A stretch of DNA of 64,000 nucleotides, taken from the NCBI GenBank assembly GCA_016946835.1, contig JACVTC010000063.1, positions 251,001-315,000 of the forward strand, in the 5' to 3' direction. The position numbers and the translations under genes were made by a program. Each line of letters begins with the position of its first letter. The stretch's first letter is position 1. This document shows, in pieces, positions 10,068 through 22,574 of this stretch. Under the pieces are notes generated by a model that worked only from the letters and a program-made list of their open reading frames with translations, was not told the origin of the DNA and made no database searches. Source of the stretch: Neocallimastix lanati (nom. inval.). Lineage: Eukaryota > Neocallimastigomycota > Neocallimastigomycetes > Neocallimastigales > Neocallimastigaceae.

Positions 10068-10085
10068 ATCTAGAAGAGTTATTAT
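10068..10085 (-). promoter_or_regulatory. Primer-binding site of element 1 (not TGG-type)
   Basis: On the element strand ATAATAACTCTTCTAGAT follows the 5' LTR directly and is identical over 18 nt to the same place in element 2 (16657-16674), although the neighbouring sequence differs. It does not begin with TGG, so ordinary priming by a tRNA 3' end looks unlikely. Its first 12 nt are complementary to a segment inside the LTR. Confidence 0.65.
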
Positions 10086-11064
10086 TGTAATAATCATACT
10101 AAGTTCTATCACTAAATATGATTATTAACTTCAACTTAATGACTAATTCATTAAGTTGAGAAATAAAATAAAAATAAAAACTTTACCTAAAAAGAGAGTT
10201 TATTATAAAATTAATTATAATAACAACACAAAAAGTAAAAGAAGGAATATTTAGATAAATTTAGTTTTAAGAAATATGTTTTTTGAATAAAATGTTTTAT
10301 TAATTTATTAAAATTTAAAATATAAAATTGCTATTATTATAACTATATTTTTATAATAATAACTCTTGATTTCTTAAAGGGAAATCAAGAGCCTTATTTA
10401 TATTTTTTTATGGAAATAAGGTTAAATAAAAAGGTTTTCTAATCTTAAAAAATATCTTATCTAGAAAAAGATTAGAAGAAAAAACTAGATAAGTTTTTTG
10501 ATCGATATTCTATTCATATCGATCATCGTATATATTAAGTAAAACCAAATATATTATTTTATATTTGGATAAAACCTTAATATATCGATTTCCTAAATTT
10601 TAATTTAGATCATCTAATAAAAGGAAAAATCAATAATAACCGGAATGATCTAAATTATTCTATTCTATCTTTCTAAATATTATTTTTAAAATCTAATCTA
10701 AACTTATTAACATAAAACTATCTTTAAACTAGAATACAGAATTATAAAAAATACAGAAACTTATTAATTGTTCTTTTAAATGTACAATGTAAAAAATAAA
10801 TAAAACTAATGTTTACATTAACTTGATAATTAAATGAATAACTAAATAAAATTAATAATATTAATAAGTGTACATATAATAATTATTTAAATAAATTTTC
10901 TAATATTATTTAAGTGTATGAATAATTACAATTATAATAAATTTGATAATAATATCTCAATGTATGAATTAATTATAATTTAAATAAATTTATAATTATT
11001 ATCAATAATTATAAAGACTAAGAAATAATAATTATTTATTAGTAAATAATTATTATTTCTTACA
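10086..11064 (-). repeat. Element 1, 5' LTR (right copy)
   Basis: 979 bp, matching 3971-4949. On the element strand this is the promoter-carrying 5' LTR. It contains the second pseudoknot copy (10437-10525) and the PBS-complementary 12-mer (10356-10367). Confidence 0.95.
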
Positions 11065-11069
11065 ATTGT
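11065..11069. repeat. Target-site duplication of element 1 (right copy, ATTGT)
   Basis: Repeats the ATTGT of 3966-3970. Its last three bases are also the first three bases of the element 2 LTR. Confidence 0.85.
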
Positions 11070-11382
11070 AATAATTTCTATAAATTATAGAGATTATTAT
11101 TTATAATTAATATTAACTAAACTATTAAGATTAAATAAAAATTAAAATAAAAATTAAAATAAAAATAAGAATTTAATACTTATCTTTAAAATTAGAGCTT
11201 ATTATAAGAAAATATAATAGACCTTAAATGAAAGAGAAATAAAATATGTTTTTATCAAAAGAACTTTATTAATCTATTTTATTATTAAATATTTTATTAT
11301 TTTTTTTTGACAAATTTTAAAATAACTATTTTATATTAATTGAAATATTAATGTCTTTTATTGTTATTATATTTTTCTTAAA

Positions 11383-11420
11383 ATAATAACTCTTGATTTT
11401 CTAAAGACGAAAATCAACAG
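11383..11420 (-). promoter_or_regulatory. Hairpin and PBS-complementary 12-mer in element 2 LTR
   Basis: ATAATAACTCTT at 11383-11394 (right LTR 16991-17002) is the reverse complement of the 12 bases beside the 5' LTR at 16663-16674. A 12-bp stem with one mismatch overlaps it (11390-11401 with 11409-11420). Element 1 has the same layout. Confidence 0.6.
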
Positions 11421-11452
11421 CTATTTATATTTTTACAAAAATAAATGTATTT

Positions 11453-11540
11453 TTCTAATCTTAACAATGATTCTTTCCAGAAAAAGATTAGAAGAAAAAA
11501 CTGGAAAGATTTTTGATCAATAATCTATACTTATTGATCA
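11453..11540 (-). promoter_or_regulatory. Conserved pseudoknot-plus-hairpin RNA motif in element 2 LTR (left copy)
   Basis: Stem A is 11453-11462 with 11484-11493, stem B 11472-11480 with 11501-11509, hairpin C 11514-11523 with 11531-11540. Linkers of 9, 3 and 7 nt match element 1 exactly. Stem B reads TCTTTCCAG/CTGGAAAGA here against CTTATCTAG/CTAGATAAG in element 1. Stem C reads TGATCAATAA/TTATTGATCA against TGATCGATAT/ATATCGATCA. Pairing is kept in both. The second copy is at 17061-17148. Confidence 0.7.
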
Positions 11541-11854
11541 TCGTGTTATTAAATAAAACCAATTATAATTAATCGGAAAAACTTTAATAACCGATTTTAA
11601 TAACTAAAAGAATTAAAAAGAAAAAGGATAAAAAAGAGAAGGATAAAATAATGCAGAAATTTTATTAAATACATTTTTTCTATGAAATAATACAGAAGTT
11701 ATATTAAATACATTTTTTCATATAACAATTAATACATTAATTGGTATAATTGTTTTTAAATGAAATAAATTTTTTAAAGAATAATAATTATGAAATAATT
11801 ATTAATTAATAAGAAATAGAAATAAATTATAAAAATTTATATCAATTTCTTACA

Positions 11855-11866
11855 TTGCACCTCCTT
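11855..11866 (-). promoter_or_regulatory. Probable polypurine tract of element 2
   Basis: AAGGAGGTGCAA on the element strand directly precedes the 3' LTR and takes its first two bases from the pol stop codon. Confidence 0.6.
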
Positions 11867-14800
11867 ATGATGCATCCACTAGTTCCGGATTTCTTTTTGT
11901 ATAAGGCTCCAACTGGGAAACATGAAATACCGGATGTAAATGTAGATTTTCTGGCAAATCTAAACGGTAATTCATTCTCTCCCTCACTTCCAAAACTCTA
12001 AACGGCCCAAGATATTGTGAAGAAAGTTTTTTGGATGGCTCATTTGTAAAATAATATCTTTTTAACCATACAAAATCATTTACTTTGAATGAAGGTCCTG
12101 TAGCTTTCTTCGAATCTCCAAACTTCTTAAAATTTTCTTTAGCTTTTTGTAAGTGTCTCTTCAATGCTTCGAAATGTGAGGACCAATCCCTGGTTAAAGC
12201 GGAAGCATTATCCTTTAGAAGAACAGGAGGCGACTCTATAGTACAGGAAGGATTAAAGCCATAATTAGCAAAGAATGGTGATTTACCTATGGACTTATGC
12301 AGGGAGTTGTTATAGGCCATTTCACATAAAGGAACATAATAACACCATTCATTTTGGGACGTTGAACAATAACATCGGAGATACTGCTCAATTACTGAAT
12401 TTGCACGCTCAATTTGTCCATTGGATTGTTGATGGTGAGCTGTGGCAAGTCTTGGATTAGCGTTAATAGCAGAGCACAACGAAGTCCAAAATTCTGATGA
12501 AAATTGAGAACCATGGTCCGAAACAATTATTTTAGGGAATCCATGGTAGCGAAAAACATTGAATAGAAGCATTTTGGCCGTCAGATCAGCGGAGGGAACA
12601 TCAGAACAAGGGACAAGGTGAATCATTTTGGTCAGATGGTCAGCTACAACCATTAAACATGTACAATCTTGCGAACTGGGAAGTGAAGTGATAAAGTCAA
12701 CGCCAATTATTTCCCAAGGTCTACTGGGAACCGGTAAAGGTTGTATTTTACCATATGGCTTGTGTCTTCGGAGCTTATTTCTTCCACAAACATCGCATGA
12801 GGATATGTAATTCTTGATGTCTTTTTTCATATTTGGCCACCAATAATTTCTTCTTAATTTTTCAAAAGTTTTATCTACTCCTTGGTGACCATTAGTTGGA
12901 CCATCATGATACATATTCAATACCTTGGCCTTGAGTGAAGAAGGGACAATTATTCGGTTCTGAAAATGCAGAACCCCTTCGACGATGGTAAAAAGCGAAC
13001 TTTTTACTTCATTTGACCTTGTTTTAATTTTATTGAGTGTATCCTTACAGTATGTGTCAGACTTCTGAGCTTCAATTAAGGCTTTTAAGTTGTCAGAAGG
13101 TGCACAACAAAATATCTCTTCATCTAACAGAGGATAACCTTCATTGGTCGAATCCTTGTTGACGTAATCAGGGCGTCTTGATAAAGAGTCAGGTTTACCA
13201 CTCTTAATACCGGAGCGAAATGAAATCCTATAAGTGAACTTTGAGAGAAAGAGACTCCATCTAATTTGTCTTTGGTTTAATTTTTGAGGTTGCTTAAAAT
13301 ATAACAGATTTCTGTGATCTGTGACTACTTGTACTGGGAATTTAGCACCTTCTAGGTGATGGCGCCAGGTTTCAAAAGCTACGATTATTGCAAGTAATTC
13401 CTTGTCGTAAATAGTATAATTGATTTCAGCAGAAGACAAGGACCTAGAGTAGAAAGCAACCGGATGGAGTTTATTGTCTTTGTTACTAATTTGAGATAAA
13501 ACACAACCAACAGCGAAATTGCTAGCGTCCGTTTCTACAAAGAATTCTTTCTCTGGATCTGGATAAACTAGGATTTCTTCCGTCGTAAAAGCTTCTTTGA
13601 GTTTGTTGAAAGCATTGTCTGCCCTAACATCCCAAATGAAGGAAGAGTTCTTCTTCAAAAGCCGACGGAGAGGTTCAATGATCTCGGCAAAATTATTTAT
13701 AAACTTCCTATAGAAGTTACAAAGTCCTAGAAACCCTTGGAGTTCTTTAATATTTTTTGGGATAGGCCAGTCGATAACAGCTTTAACCTTATTCTTGTCC
13801 ATTGAAAGACCATTTACAGACACCACAAACCCTAAAAAAATAGTTTCTTTAACATGAAAATCACATTTTTCCAATTTCACGTAAAGACCGTTTTTAATTA
13901 GAAGCGACAATATTTTACGAACATGTTGAATATGTTCGTCCAAACTTTTTGAATAAATTATTATATCATCCAAGTATACTTGAACAAATATGCCAATTGC
14001 ATCAGATAAAACATCCTGGATGAATCTTTGAAACACCGAGGGGGCATTTCTTAAGCCAAAGGGCATTACTAGATATTCAAATTGGCCTAAAGGTGTTCTA
14101 AAAGCAGTTAAATATTCATGACCTTCTTTAACGCGGACAAGGTTATACGCAGATCGAAGGTCCAAACGAGTGAATATTACTGCCCCCTTAAACGATTCAA
14201 TCAAGTCAACCAATCTTGGGATAGGGTAGCTATTCCTAATTGTAATAGAATTTAATTTCCTATAATCAACGCAGAGTCGTAAGCTTCCATCTTGTTTTTT
14301 TACAAACAGGACAGGGGCACCAGCAGGTGATTTTGACTTCCTTATAAACCCCTTATCTAAATTTTCTTTTAAATAGTTTTTAAGAGCTTCCATTTCGACA
14401 ATCGTAAGAGAGTACACAGGTCCATAATATAATTGACCACCAGGGACTAGGTCAATTGATATATCATATTCACGATGTGGAGGCAATTTGTCTGCCTCTT
14501 TCTTTTCAAATACAATTTTCAAATCTTGATAGTATATGTTGATAATTTCATCTTTATCAGTTTCATTTACTACAGCGGCGCAAATATCTATATCAAAAAG
14601 TTCGTCACCAGATATTGAGTATGTTTCTGTTTTATCTTTTGATACATTGTTGTTTTCGTTGTTTGGCAAAATTGCAGCAGTAACATCTTTAGAGTGAAAA
14701 ATGAATTTATTCCCTTTTGCTGAAGGGCAGTGATTTCCGCAGTGGTTCTCTAAAAAGTAAATCTTATTATTTTTGAAATCTACGTATGGCATATGAATAC

Positions 14801-15098
14801 TCAACCAATCTCTTCCAAGGATGGCTGATATTCCCTGAAGTTGTAAGGTAGCTACGTAGAATTCATAGCTTTCCTTGTGGTCCATGAAGGCAAGGCCTAA
14901 TTTCTTCGTTACTTGTCTTATATTCATACTTTTGTTGTTCGGTAACTGAATGTTCAATGGTGAAGACAAGGTAGATAATTGAATTCTGTTGGCGTTTACA
15001 AAGTCTCTACAGATGTAACTTCTTGCAGAACCAGAATCAATAAGGACGTTTATTTTCATTTTCTTTCCATTATTATTTAATATAAATGTAGTGGTCAT
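11865..15098 (-). CDS. Pol of element 2 (protease, RT, RNase H, integrase)
   Basis: 1077 codons from the first in-frame ATG, but the frame is open further upstream to about 15243 and overlaps the end of gag, so this Met is probably not the real start. The aspartic protease DSG is at residues 21-23. RT YLDD is at 375-378. RNase H follows (ETDAS block). Integrase has an HHCC finger, and its first catalytic Asp is at 801 (GVDFI). The end (HPVFHVSQLEPY plus 13 residues) again lacks a chromodomain. It aligns with element 1 over its whole length. Expression requires a +1 frame change from gag, or the gene is broken by one extra base in an A7 run. Confidence 0.92.
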   Translation of the reverse strand: MTTTFILNNNGKKMKINVLIDSGSARSYICRDFVNANRIQLSTLSSPLNIQLPNNKSMNIRQVTKKLGLAFMDHKESYEFYVATLQLQGISAILGRDWLSIHMPYVDFKNNKIYFLENHCGNHCPSAKGNKFIFHSKDVTAAILPNNENNNVSKDKTETYSISGDELFDIDICAAVVNETDKDEIINIYYQDLKIVFEKKEADKLPPHREYDISIDLVPGGQLYYGPVYSLTIVEMEALKNYLKENLDKGFIRKSKSPAGAPVLFVKKQDGSLRLCVDYRKLNSITIRNSYPIPRLVDLIESFKGAVIFTRLDLRSAYNLVRVKEGHEYLTAFRTPLGQFEYLVMPFGLRNAPSVFQRFIQDVLSDAIGIFVQVYLDDIIIYSKSLDEHIQHVRKILSLLIKNGLYVKLEKCDFHVKETIFLGFVVSVNGLSMDKNKVKAVIDWPIPKNIKELQGFLGLCNFYRKFINNFAEIIEPLRRLLKKNSSFIWDVRADNAFNKLKEAFTTEEILVYPDPEKEFFVETDASNFAVGCVLSQISNKDNKLHPVAFYSRSLSSAEINYTIYDKELLAIIVAFETWRHHLEGAKFPVQVVTDHRNLLYFKQPQKLNQRQIRWSLFLSKFTYRISFRSGIKSGKPDSLSRRPDYVNKDSTNEGYPLLDEEIFCCAPSDNLKALIEAQKSDTYCKDTLNKIKTRSNEVKSSLFTIVEGVLHFQNRIIVPSSLKAKVLNMYHDGPTNGHQGVDKTFEKLRRNYWWPNMKKDIKNYISSCDVCGRNKLRRHKPYGKIQPLPVPSRPWEIIGVDFITSLPSSQDCTCLMVVADHLTKMIHLVPCSDVPSADLTAKMLLFNVFRYHGFPKIIVSDHGSQFSSEFWTSLCSAINANPRLATAHHQQSNGQIERANSVIEQYLRCYCSTSQNEWCYYVPLCEMAYNNSLHKSIGKSPFFANYGFNPSCTIESPPVLLKDNASALTRDWSSHFEALKRHLQKAKENFKKFGDSKKATGPSFKVNDFVWLKRYYFTNEPSKKLSSQYLGPFRVLEVRERMNYRLDLPENLHLHPVFHVSQLEPYTKRNPELVDAS

Positions 15099-15207
15099 TG
15101 AATTTGAGGTGTTTGGTGTATAGTTAGCCGAAAGGATGCTTTCTTTGTTTTGATTTTTTCTGAATTTCTTGTGTACTTTGTTGTTCTTGAATTCCTGTTT
15201 TGGATGC

Positions 15208-15245
15208 TCATCTCTTTTTCTTTTTTTGCGACTTGTTGGTTGACT
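15208..15245 (-). other. Gag/pol junction of element 2: +1 frame change or one-base insertion
   Basis: The A7 run (T7 on the plus strand, 15221-15227) and following purines precede the gag TGA. Dropping one base from the A-run would join gag to pol in a sequence that matches the fused element 1 protein. Possible causes are programmed +1 frameshifting (known in Ty1 and Ty3), a disabling indel, or a sequencing error in a homopolymer. Confidence 0.6.
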
Positions 15246-15861
15246 TATTTGTTTTGGCTATGTTGTTAATGAAACATTTTTTATCGATGCTGATGATTGA
15301 ATTTGTTGCTTCAAAAAGGGTCTTTGGTCTTTCGATTTTATCGAACTCCAGACGAACCTCCTCAAGAAGGCCTCTCCGGATAAGGTCAATAAAAACATCG
15401 TCGTTCCAACCAATTCTTGACGCTAATCTTCTGAATTCAATAGTAAAGAAAGCTGCCTTTCCGAGGTGAAGCTGTTTAAGGTTCAAAAGTTCTTCAATTA
15501 AAACAAACCTTTGTTCCTTTGTATCTCCAAAATTTTCTAACAATAACCTCTTAAATTCCTCATAGGTGAGAGAATTAAGTGTTCCATCAGCCTTGAGAGA
15601 TAATCCCCATTTTTTAGCTGGTCCATAAAGTTTGCTGATAACGAAAGCGTTTCTAAAGTTGTCATTTGGGAACGAATTGGCATGTTCATCAAAGAACAAT
15701 TCACACTGTTCCGTTAGTTCGTTTAGATTAAGCTTTGTGTTGTCTTCATTGCGGGCCAACACACCGTTAGGTGAAAAAAATGTGGGAATAAATTCGGTAA
15801 TTGCAGAAATTAATTTTGACGCTTCAGCTTCCTTAGTAGCTTCCATACTGATTGAATTCAT
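15208..15861 (-). CDS. Gag of element 2
   Basis: 217 codons. Met1 or Met6 could start it. It aligns with the element 1 Gag-like region from the shared block ASKLI[ST]AIT[ED]FIP onward and keeps the capsid-like core (TIEFRRLASRIGW). It ends in a Lys-rich tail (KSQKKKKR) and TGA. The pol frame is +1 relative to this one, and the shared overlap is about 15 codons. In element 1 the same place reads through in one frame with a similar RKRK-type sequence. Confidence 0.9.
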   Translation of the reverse strand: MNSISMEATKEAEASKLISAITEFIPTFFSPNGVLARNEDNTKLNLNELTEQCELFFDEHANSFPNDNFRNAFVISKLYGPAKKWGLSLKADGTLNSLTYEEFKRLLLENFGDTKEQRFVLIEELLNLKQLHLGKAAFFTIEFRRLASRIGWNDDVFIDLIRRGLLEEVRLEFDKIERPKTLFEATNSIISIDKKCFINNIAKTNKSTNKSQKKKKR

Positions 15862-16526
15862 TAAAATACTAAATAGACTTTTTTAATATAGATCTTTAAA
15901 ATATCTTTAAAATATCTTTAATATATGTATATAATTGTAAAATATAAATTATTTATATTAATAATAGAAATTTATAACTTCGGAGTCTAGAAGAACACTT
16001 CCAATATTTTAACAAAAATGAGCATTTCCAACCAATTTTCCAGAAGCCCCTGAGTTTGAGTGATAGTATGCGCTATACGACCAGCTTACCTATTAATGGT
16101 GTCTTGTTGCCGCGCGCACCACGATTGCAATCTGTTTACCATTAAAACAGACCAGTTCAGAGCCTCCCGCACAGCTTGTCGTGAAGGGTAAACTTAATCC
16201 GGAAATCACTCAGTTACAAGACTCAGGCTACTCCTGCTTCTAAAGTTCGTACTAATTCTCATTATATTGTTTATTTTTGGAAATAACTTCTAGAATCCTT
16301 TATTATAAATTAATATTATTAAATATAAAAAATTTAATTGTTAGTATAATTTATAGTATATAATTTACGTATTTATTATTATTGTTATTGTTATAATTAT
16401 TTTATTTAATAATATAATTTTACTATCTATTAATATATACAATTTAATTTATATAATTATAATTTACTATTAAAATTTTTTTTTTTTTTTTTTATTATAT
16501 TATTTATTTATCTGATTGGAAAAAAT

Positions 16527-16561
<35 letters not shown>

Positions 16562-16656
16562 CTCTAATATTATCTATTTATTTATTTGATCGGATAAAAT
16601 AAATTTTTTTTTTTTTTTACTTTTGTACTACAATATCATAATACAATTAACTAATT
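15862..16656 (-). other. Leader of element 2 with a 240-bp GC-richer island
   Basis: Non-coding. About 16010-16260 is far richer in G/C than its surroundings, with words such as GCCGCGCGCACC, and has no match in the element 1 leader. The rest is A/T homopolymer and TTTA repeats. No open frame of note. Confidence 0.4.
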
Positions 16657-16674
16657 ATCTAGAAGAGTTATTAT
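16657..16674 (-). promoter_or_regulatory. Primer-binding site of element 2 (not TGG-type)
   Basis: Eighteen bases next to the 5' LTR, identical to those of element 1, in otherwise different flanks. Twelve of them (16663-16674) can pair with the LTR transcript. Confidence 0.65.
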
Positions 16675-17462
16675 TGTAATAATTTCTATAAATTATAGAG
16701 ATTATTATTTATAATTAATATTAACTAAACTATTAAGATTAAATAAAAATTAAAATAAAAATTAAAATAAAAATAAGAATTTAATACTTATCTTTAAAAT
16801 TAGAGCTTATTATAAGAAAATATAATAGACCTTAAATGAAAGAGAAATAAAATATGTTTTTATCAAAAGAACTTTATTAATCTATTTTATTATTAAATAT
16901 TTTATTATTTTTTTTTGACAAATTTTAAAATAACTATTTTATATTAATTGAAATATTAATGTCTTTTATTGTTATTATATTTTTCTTAAAATAATAACTC
17001 TTGATTTTCTAAAGACGAAAATCAACAGCTATTTATATTTTTACAAAAATAAATGTATTTTTCTAATCTTAACAATGATTCTTTCCAGAAAAAGATTAGA
17101 AGAAAAAACTGGAAAGATTTTTGATCAATAATCTATACTTATTGATCATCGTGTTATTAAATAAAACCAATTATAATTAATCGGAAAAACTTTAATAACC
17201 GATTTTAATAACTAAAAGAATTAAAAAGAAAAAGGATAAAAAAGAGAAGGATAAAATAATGCAGAAATTTTATTAAATACATTTTTTCTATGAAATAATA
17301 CAGAAGTTATATTAAATACATTTTTTCATATAACAATTAATACATTAATTGGTATAATTGTTTTTAAATGAAATAAATTTTTTAAAGAATAATAATTATG
17401 AAATAATTATTAATTAATAAGAAATAGAAATAAATTATAAAAATTTATATCAATTTCTTACA
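16675..17462 (-). repeat. Element 2, 5' LTR (right copy)
   Basis: 788 bp, matching 11067-11854. Contains the RNA motif copy 17061-17148. Confidence 0.95.
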
Positions 17463-17467
17463 TCGAT
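17463..17467. repeat. Target-site duplication of element 2 (right copy, TCGAT)
   Basis: Repeats TCGAT of 3963-3967, now 13.5 kb away because of the nested insertion. Confidence 0.75.
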
Positions 17468-18318
17468 GGTGAGAAAATAATAGAAATTGTTAATCTACTT
17501 TAAATTTGCCTAAAATAACTTAACCCTTTAATAAAATTATGGTCTTTCTTATATCTACTAGTAAAACCTTTTTTTTTTTTTTTTTTTTTTCTATATTCAT
17601 AAAATTTGTCATTATTTCCAAAAAATTATTAATAATAATTATTCATTATCTTTTTTTTTTTTTAAAAAAAAAATAATAATAATTTTATATTAGCATTATG
17701 TATCCAGAAGAAATCTGAATTATTTTTTCTTATGAATTATAGATTGTAATAATATTTTATTTTTATGATTAATATCCTAGTCTTTTTCATCAATATTCCA
17801 TTTATTATTACTTATAATAATAAGCCTTCATTAATATCACTATCAAAAAATTATTTTATTATTCTCTATTTTTTTTTATTTAAGTCTTTTATAGTATTAT
17901 TACCCTTATCAATATATTATTATTATTTTCCAATACAGCAATTATTGGAGTATCTCATGATTAACGACTAAACTTCATATTAGTAAATTCAAACTTAACA
18001 ATTATACCCTAATAATTCATAATTTTTTTTTATGTAAAATATCATTACAATATAATTAATTTATACTCTTAATAAATTATTATTATTACTATTATTATAT
18101 AATAAGGTAAAAGATATGAAGTCTATATTACTTATTTAATCCCTAACTCACATATTCCAAAATATTCGTATTCCTACTTAATCACAATTTAATAATAAAT
18201 TTTAATTATAAATTCAATATTTTAAAATAATTTTTATATTTTAAATAGTTTTTTATCAATATAATTTGGCATCCTAAACTAGTCGATAAGACAAAATGAT
18301 AATTATTTATCAGTGATA

Positions 18319-18356
<38 letters not shown>

Positions 18357-18577
18357 ATAAATAAAAAAGAATAAAAAATTTTATAAAATAAAATCTATCA
18401 TTTAATATATGAAATTTTTGATATTGAACAACACCTAATATTAAAATAAAATCATTTATAGGGTTAGAAAATTTTTTAATAATTTATAATAATAACCACA
18501 ACTTTTTTAAAATAGTATTTACTATTTAATATGTAAAAAAAAAATAAAATTATTGAAAAAATGTTAATATCAAAACC

Positions 18578-18610
<33 letters not shown>

Positions 18611-18719
18611 TTTCTTATATTATAAAATAAATCACCTAAGTTTTATTTAGTTAAAATTATTTATTTTTCAAAAATTAATAAATAAATGAATAAAATTAAA
18701 TAAAAAAATAATTATAACC

Positions 18720-18759
<40 letters not shown>

Positions 18760-19065
18760 TATAGATAGATAGATAGATAGATATAACTAATAAAGAAATA
18801 AAAATAAAATAGTAATAATAATAATAAAATATATATATATATATTATAATAAAAAAGCATAAAATAAAATAAAAAGTAATAAAATATATATATATATATA
18901 CAATAAAAGCAATAAAAAAAATATAAATAAAACAATATAAAATAAAATAAAAAATAATAATACAGAATAAAATTAATGAAAACTTAAAATAAAATATAAT
19001 TCAATAAAATAGTTGTTTCAACAAAGCAATTTTATTTTCTAATTCATAAAAACTTTTAAAAGATT

Positions 19066-19103
<38 letters not shown>

Positions 19104-19119
19104 AAGTAATGATATACTG
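17468..19119. other. AT-rich intergenic DNA
   Basis: Homopolymers, (TA)n runs at about 18320-18355, 18738-18762 and 19070-19100, and a short (GATA)n at 18763-18782. Short open frames here are low-complexity Phe/Tyr/Ile translations. No gene is supported. Confidence 0.7.
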
Positions 19120-20130
19120 ATGGATCGCCCTTTTTTTATGAATAGAAACTATCGATGTGATTAATCCACGATTTTGGAAAATCGCCATTCCAAATATTTC
19201 TGTTAATGATATAATTGATAAATCATTAGCAATGGAATTAATAGTGTTAATGAACTTTTTCAATTATATAATCTAATGAAAGTTCTTCATTTTCCTAATT
19301 TTTCACTAAGAACTTCAAATTTATTGTGATAACATATTTCTTTATAAAGCTCAAGACATCTTTACCTATCCCACCAAGCAAATTTTTTTTTTTGGTAACA
19401 AAAAATGATTCATCTGTAGTAGTTTTCTTACAATAAACTAGGAGAATTTTATGATCAGATACCGAAGGGTAGTCAACAAGATAAGCACTTGATATTTTAT
19501 CCAGTATACTTGAGATGACTAACGCATGATCAATATCTGATGAATATCTACCTCTAGTCCATGAAATAGGTGAACCATTAATCGGAAGAATAAAACCAGT
19601 AATTAAGGTTACTGTTGATTAATTTATCTTGTAAATCAGTGGTGCTCATGTTTAAAGCCTCCAAGAAGAATAGATGGATGATTCGTATGTGATTCTGAAG
19701 CCATGTGAAAACTTCAGAGAAGGCATATCGAACCTTGTAATGAGTGTTTCTTAGTAGGAATATAGATATTACCTACAGAACACTTAGAGTGATTCCATTA
19801 GACTATTATGTTGTTACAAGAAATAAGATGAGTTATTGAAATTATCTTCGAGTACTGCTTGACATAAGACGTGATACCCAAGATATAAACCTCTGCAATC
19901 TGGCGTAGTTGGATCCATTTTTTTTCTGGAAATATTTGTAGTTTGGAAATGTTACTTTATATGGATTTTGAGCATCATTGGTACCATTACCTGTTTCCTG
20001 AAAACATAAAGAATAATGGTTTAAAAATAAATTGTATTGAAGTACTCAATATACTATCTCTTTTCACAAAATACCAATGGATGGAATTTTGTGAAAAATT
20101 AAGTAAAGTTTTTCTTAATCATGGTGTTGT
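19120..20130 (-). pseudogene. Decayed LINE fragment (endonuclease to start of RT)
   Basis: Translated in several minus-strand frames, it gives broken matches to the intact LINE at 23883-27968. In order these are an endonuclease-like opening (near 20090), the strand GNIYIPTKKH (near 19770), SSDIDHALVISSILDK, VSDHKILLVYC (the SDH catalytic end of the endonuclease, near 19440), and WNGDFP...KKGD, the start of RT (near 19150). Stops and frameshifts are frequent. It belongs to a different subfamily from the intact copy. Confidence 0.75.
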
Positions 20131-22480
<2,350 letters not shown>

Positions 22481-22574
22481 AGAATAGTAATGTGAAAAAA
22501 AAAAAAAAAAAAAAAAAAAGTAATATTCAAAAAATAAAGTGTATAAATAAAATTCAGAAAAAAGTTCATAGGTA

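Larger units (their letters stand above)
3971..11064 (-). mobile_element. Element 1: complete Ty3/Gypsy-type LTR retrotransposon, 7.1 kb
   Basis: Two 979-bp LTRs (3971-4949 and 10086-11064), which I read as identical, enclose one long Gag-Pol frame. The LTRs start TGT and end ACA. A 5-bp duplication ATTGT flanks the element. Gene order protease, RT, RNase H, integrase is the Ty3/Gypsy (Metaviridae) order. The open frame and matching LTRs point to a recent and possibly active insertion. It lies head to tail with element 2 because it inserted exactly at that element's left LTR edge. Confidence 0.93.
11067..11854 (-). repeat. Element 2, 3' LTR (left copy)
   Basis: 788 bp, TGT to ACA. It shares the terminal words TGTAATAAT and TTTCTTACA with element 1. 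Inside is the second version of the pseudoknot-like motif (11453-11540). Confidence 0.95.
11067..17462 (-). mobile_element. Element 2: Ty3/Gypsy-type LTR retrotransposon, 6.4 kb, older of the nested pair
   Basis: Two 788-bp LTRs (11067-11854 and 16675-17462), read as identical, enclose gag and pol. The target duplication TCGAT is split: right copy at 17463-17467, left copy at 3963-3967 beyond element 1. This shows element 2 was already in place when element 1 inserted. The coding sequence is related to element 1 throughout, but the LTRs are clearly different, so these are separate families. Gag and pol are separated by a one-base frame difference near 15221-15227. Confidence 0.92.

Noticed and set aside
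15221-15232. -1 slippery heptamer A-AAA-AAG near the gag stop of element 2
   Set aside because: It is in the right register for -1 slippage, but pol is in the +1 frame, so -1 slippage would not reach it.
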